Below, piece by piece: positions 59,677 through 64,000 of a stretch of 64,000 nt of DNA (positions are counted from its first letter, which is position 1; each line of letters begins with the position of its first letter). Where the stretch lies: NCBI GenBank assembly GCA_008828725.1, contig MEHQ01001298.1:110465-174464 (forward strand). Direction: 5' to 3'. Made by a program: the position numbers and the translations under genes. This DNA comes from Saccharina japonica. Taxonomy: Eukaryota > Sar > Phaeophyceae > Laminariales > Laminariaceae. The notes beneath the pieces are model-generated. The model saw only the letters and a program-made list of their open reading frames with translations, was not told the DNA's origin and did no database searches.

Positions 59677-61107
59677 CTCTACCCGATGGGTTCGTGGCCA
59701 AACCAGGGTGCCATTGTATTTTAGTGACCGCGACGACCCCAGGGTGCAATCTCATTGGCCAGCGACGGCCACCACCCGACGCTGGCCATAAACCCATCGG
59801 GTATACCCGATTTTGACTACTCAACCCCCGAGAGGTTCCCGATTATTACACCCACCTACCCGAAAATGGCCGGGCTGTTCGACCACAACGGTCCAAGAGC
59901 CCACCACGCACCAGCCGACGATTATACAACGTACCACGCACCAGCATACATACCTTTCACGACGTATTACGACGTATCCAGCAGAGCTACAACCGGTTAC
60001 CGACGAATCAATATGCTTGATAGTTTTCCACGATTTGGGTGATTGGCGATTTGGTGGCTTCGGCTGATTGGCTCGGGGACCTAAATATGAAAGCGCAGCA
60101 TGATTACGAGTAGAAAGTGAGTTTTCGCGCGAGCCCAGAATAAGAAACTCAGCCTGAACTGGGTTTCCGGTTTCTTGTGAGATGGCTGCTACTGCTGTTT
60201 TTGTACGGTTGGGCGATGATGAGGTGTGATGAGGTGGATTGTGGTCAGGAGAAGGAGAGAGAGAGGGCTGTGAATCAGCTACTGCTACTACTCCTACTAC
60301 TACTACTACTACTACTGCTGTACTACTACTGCTGCTGTGCGGAGGTGGCGAGTAGCTTGTGGTTCGGAGATGAGGGAAAGAGAGAGAGCGGTGGTATGTG
60401 TATGGGAGAGGGGGCAAATCAATTACTGCTACTGCTGTGCCGTGATGAGGTGGCCTGCGCTAGGGATAAAAAGAGAGAGAGCGCTGTGAATCATGTACGA
60501 GCTACTACTATACTACTTATGTGTTGTGAAATGGTGGGTGGCTGTGTGGTTCGTGGAAGAGGTATAGAGAGAGCGGTGTTGTTTGGGTGGGAAAGGGAGC
60601 GAATCGACTACTACTGCCACTGCTGTGCCGTGATGAGGTGGCGTTTTGTTCAGGGAGGGAGAGAGAGCACTGCGAACCGACCACTACTGTTGTGCCGTGT
60701 TTTAAGGTTGATATTTTGGTTTGAGGGTGAGAGGCTGCGCAAATCAACCAAATCATGGATGCTTGTCGAGCAGATGGATGGAAATCCATCAAGCAGATTC
60801 TTCCGGCGGTAACAGGGCTAGCTGTGGGCATGCAGTTCGATAAACTTAGTCGTAATCGTCGACTGGTGCGTGGTGGGCTATTAGGTCGTTGTGGTCGAAA
60901 AGTCCCGCCATTTTCGTGTAGGTGGGTGTAAAAATAGGGTACCACTTGGGGGTTGAGTAGCCAAAAACATGTATACCCGATGGATTTTTGGCCTGCGTCG
61001 GGTGGTGGCTGGCGCTGGCTAATGAGATGGCGCCCTGAGCTCGTCGCCGTCACTAACATATAATGTGGTACCCTGTTTTGCCCACACACCCATCGCGTAT
61101 ACTAGAT
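59677..61107. mobile_element. Long-TIR element with about 370-bp arms
   Basis: 59677-60049 is an inverted match to 60737-61107, with shared blocks GGCCACCACCCGACGC, CATCGGGTATAC and CCCACCACGCACCAG. The roughly 690-base centre is a degenerate minisatellite of GATGAGGTGG, GAGAGAGAG, GTGAATCA and CTACTACTAC words. The plus-strand frame 60177-60812 simply translates that array. No transposase. Confidence 0.75.
60270..60345. repeat. CTA/CTG trinucleotide microsatellite
   Basis: A run of CTACTACTACTAC broken by CTGCTG, forming one part of each minisatellite unit inside the long-TIR element. Confidence 0.85.
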
Positions 61108-64000
61108 TTAGACCACTGCTCTATTTATATAAAATAGACGCTTTACCACATCAAAACCGGTTCAACAGGATTTCGGTCAACCGGTGAAATACGGCGGAAA
61201 TACGTAATATGTTTTTATTTCTTTTTTTAGAATAACGCCTTGAATCCGTTTTTCGTTTTCTAGAAGATTCCATCCAGTACCCATGACACCGGGTCGCCCC
61301 ATGATAAAATGTGATCATTTTTCACACTGAAGTGAACGCCTCCCGTCAAAACGAAAATCGGTAAACGAACCGGCGCCACCGAGCGTGCCCTGACACGTAA
61401 TATTTCGACACCTAACTACAGTATATAAAATGATCAGAGTGGAAAAAAAATAAGAGCACTGTAATCGCTGCACGATTGAGAACAAAACAAGTTGTTTTCT
61501 GAATTTTTCCAAAAACCAATCACTTGGTTTTAACGACTACCCCCCCCTGAGTCTTGGTCAATGGTCAAATTACTAAGGTAAGCAACAACTAAGTACGCCC
61601 CCTCCCCCCTGAGCCTCGGAGGGTGGGTGTCTTCCAAACCAAGTGATTGTGTTTTGGGAAATATAAAAAAATAAAAGATGATTTTTTTTTTGTGCTAATT
61701 CGTCCAGGGATCACAGCAAGCAGTGCTCTGACCATTTTAGATAGTTAGGTGTCGACACAACACTTTTCGTACCCCCCTAGCGTCACAGTGAATACCTGAT
61801 AGGAGGCCTCGTGTAGCGCTGCGGGAAATATGATCCCCGGCGCCTGTTGCGCTAAACGGCATTGACTCTCAAACCGTAAGTTGCGCCAGCGCAACAGTTA
61901 CCTAGTACTCTACCGGTAACGTTTAACAGGCCTTGCAGCAAGGTGGCTTGGTTTAATAGAGAGTTTCGGAAAAAAAAGAAGTGGAACAAAACTTGCTCAG
62001 GGACGTGGTTGATCAAAGACGGCCGAAGTCTCGCCGCATAAAAGACGTTAACGGCTACCTTTTTTCCATGGGCAAATTGTTTTCAGTCCTTGCTCAAAGA
62101 AAAGGGTCGAAAAATGGAGTCCAGGCATGAGCAGTCAAGCGGCGCAGGGTTGTGGTCATGGTACAGAACACAGGCGGTATCAGGGCGCCTGCACCGCCAC
62201 TACAGCAGCCTGGGATGCATGACACGCCACCACAGCGTACGGTGACAGGGCGCGCCATCTTCCTTGAACGAGTGGTCGGCTGGTGATGCCGTGGCGGGGA
62301 AAGTAGTGTTCTGCTGGAAGGAGAAATGATGGGTACGTACTCGTACGAGAGCAAACAGACACCGGCACGCAACCTCAAAGCTGGGAGACCGCGAGGAGGA
62401 TGTGGGAGAGGCGAGTACCCGCTGCACTTTCATGGTCTTACCTCTTATGGGCAATTAAACTCATTTGGCGCGAAGCGCCAAAAACAAATATACCGAGGAA
62501 GCGAAGCGACCGAGGCTTTTCGTTGCGTACAGTAAAAATAACGCTTGTAGCGGTGCGTTTGGGCCTCCATTCTTTATGGATTTCCATCTGTAATAGTCGC
62601 GTTTTTTCATTACTGATCGTGAGGGGTGTACTTCACGGATTTCCACAAACCCGGCATCTACAGAAGCGGGAGAGTGTGGACTAACGCGTGGGATTTGTTT
62701 CGTTGTCAACTGCATTGAGTTGGTCCCTGTCGCCGTGCTGCTGTGGTCCTGTGGTGTGTTTTGAGTGCGGCTGAATTTCGTTTTAGTTTCTGTTTTTTTC
62801 ATCCGAACGCACACGGTCTATACACGGCATGTACCAGGCAGCCTTGCTTCATTTGCCTCTTTACTATAAGTAGTACTTACCTGCGATTTCGTTTTTGGGT
62901 GCATTCATACCTACCCACACTACGGATGCTGTGCACTCTTTCTTGCCTAGTGTTATCTGCCTGTGTACAGGAAACAACTATTGTTCCATTTCTTCTTGGA
63001 TATTGTAACAGACCCGACGGTGATTTTCTGCAGCGACCGGTGCAGCTTGCCTATGCCAACAGCACGCGCACTCACCGTGAGTGGAGCTTACCCGGCCTGG
63101 TGAAATTTATAAATACAATCGAGAACGTGCAGTTGGGAACATGTGCATGGTGGCAGGCATCGTCGTACTCACATATGTGATAATCGATTATTATCTTGTA
63201 CCTGGTACATATCGAAAAACTCGAGCAACTTCTTTGGAACAGAGCGTGCTCTCATGGTATTTGCATTATTAGTTCGTTGCCTCTCAACAGTAGCGCTCGT
63301 GAATCCTTCTTGATGGCACCGCGAAGAAGCAGGCTTCGTCGCTCATTGGTTCAACAGCCCCCCGAATTACACACTACAAAAATATTTATCCCATATAGCT
63401 CAAGTGCACCGCGCTCTTACACGCTGTGCACTGGCCTTAAGTGTCGGATGTAAGCTTGCGTGGACACACACCTATAATTGTTGCGAAACAGATAATATTC
63501 CAAGAAACGTTGATTGACAGAATGCACTAACACAAGAAATACACTATAATCGTGCTATCAAAGTATTAGTATTAACAACGTCGACTACAAGTTATGACGG
63601 TGTTTGCGTGATACATATTGAATCAATGCACACATTGCACTTGCCATACATGGTAAAGTTTGATCAGGACAACACTATCCAGATTGCCCGCCCTCAACGT
63701 GCACCACTACTGCTTGCGCGACGGGCCACAGTTGCAGTCCGCCTGATTCATTTCGCCTCGGCCGCATACAACTCGTACCCCCGACGGGATTTACAAAATG
63801 TGATCTTCTCCTTTGGCTGCTTTTAAGTCGTGACAGCGCTCTTCTGGTACACAGCCGTTAAACTTCCCTCCCAACTTGTGATCAAAACAACTTATTAGGG
63901 TGGCATTTCTATGCCTCCACTGTCATCTCATTCCTAGTTGATACGACGTGCTGCCAAACGCGCGAAACCTCGGTGTCATTGGTGACTGCACAGCTACACT
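61108..64000. other. No gene recognised
   Basis: AT-rich and mixed sequence with a GAA-loop hairpin (TTTGGCGC-GAA-GCGCCAAA) at 62464-62482. The plus-strand frame 62743-63180 (145 codons) has hydrophobic stretches but no recognisable family or splice support. Confidence 0.4.

Noticed and set aside
60177-60812. 211-codon plus-strand frame
   Set aside because: It is a translation of the minisatellite between two inverted arms (Leu runs from CTA/CTG repeats).

Overview
The window looks like nuclear DNA of a stramenopile alga, most probably of the brown-algal lineage (inference). Three things point there: a receptor-like TKL kinase gene whose introns are all phase 0, with a brown-algal style ectodomain and an HGDMKSAN catalytic loop; short interstitial TTAGGG repeats; and a repeat-rich, gene-poor landscape with DIRS-like, Ty1/copia, hAT-like, SINE and foldback elements. 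Nothing looks prokaryotic: there are no operons, ribosome binding sites or CRISPR arrays. Most open frames in the window are chance frames in repeats or intergenic DNA.

Layout. 1-2.4 kb: a hairpin, a SINE copy, a minus-strand gene for a secreted/membrane protein with repeated C-x-x-W motifs (1052-2035), and a MITE remnant. 2.4-9.3 kb: no recognisable gene. 9.3-16 kb: a foldback element (9730-11467), three SINE copies and small repeats. 18.7-23.7 kb: a decayed tyrosine-recombinase (DIRS-like) retroelement on the plus strand, giving this stretch a strong G bias. 23.8-26.4 kb: a poly-G-flanked short repeat and a 1.46-kb hAT-type non-autonomous element built of GGGCCGGGCC arrays. 28.4-29.6 kb: two inverted-repeat elements. 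31.9-32.2 kb: a MITE.

32.8-47.05 kb holds the main gene: a plus-strand receptor kinase reconstructed as eight exons. The order is ectodomain repeats, P/T/S-rich stalk, one transmembrane helix, a cytoplasmic helical bundle resembling the N-terminal bundles of MLKL-type proteins, and a complete TKL kinase domain. A 7.8-kb intron separates the receptor half from the kinase half, and the first kinase exon has been tandemly duplicated. The 5' exon(s) carrying the start codon and signal peptide were not found.

47.6-55.7 kb: a decayed Ty1/copia element on the minus strand (gag, protease, integrase, RT, RNase H) split by two copies of the poly-G-flanked repeat and a 125-bp tandem array. 56-64 kb: microsatellites and nested foldback elements, one enclosing a TTAGGG array; no gene was recognised there. 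The supportable protein-coding content is therefore two host genes plus the remains of two retroelements.
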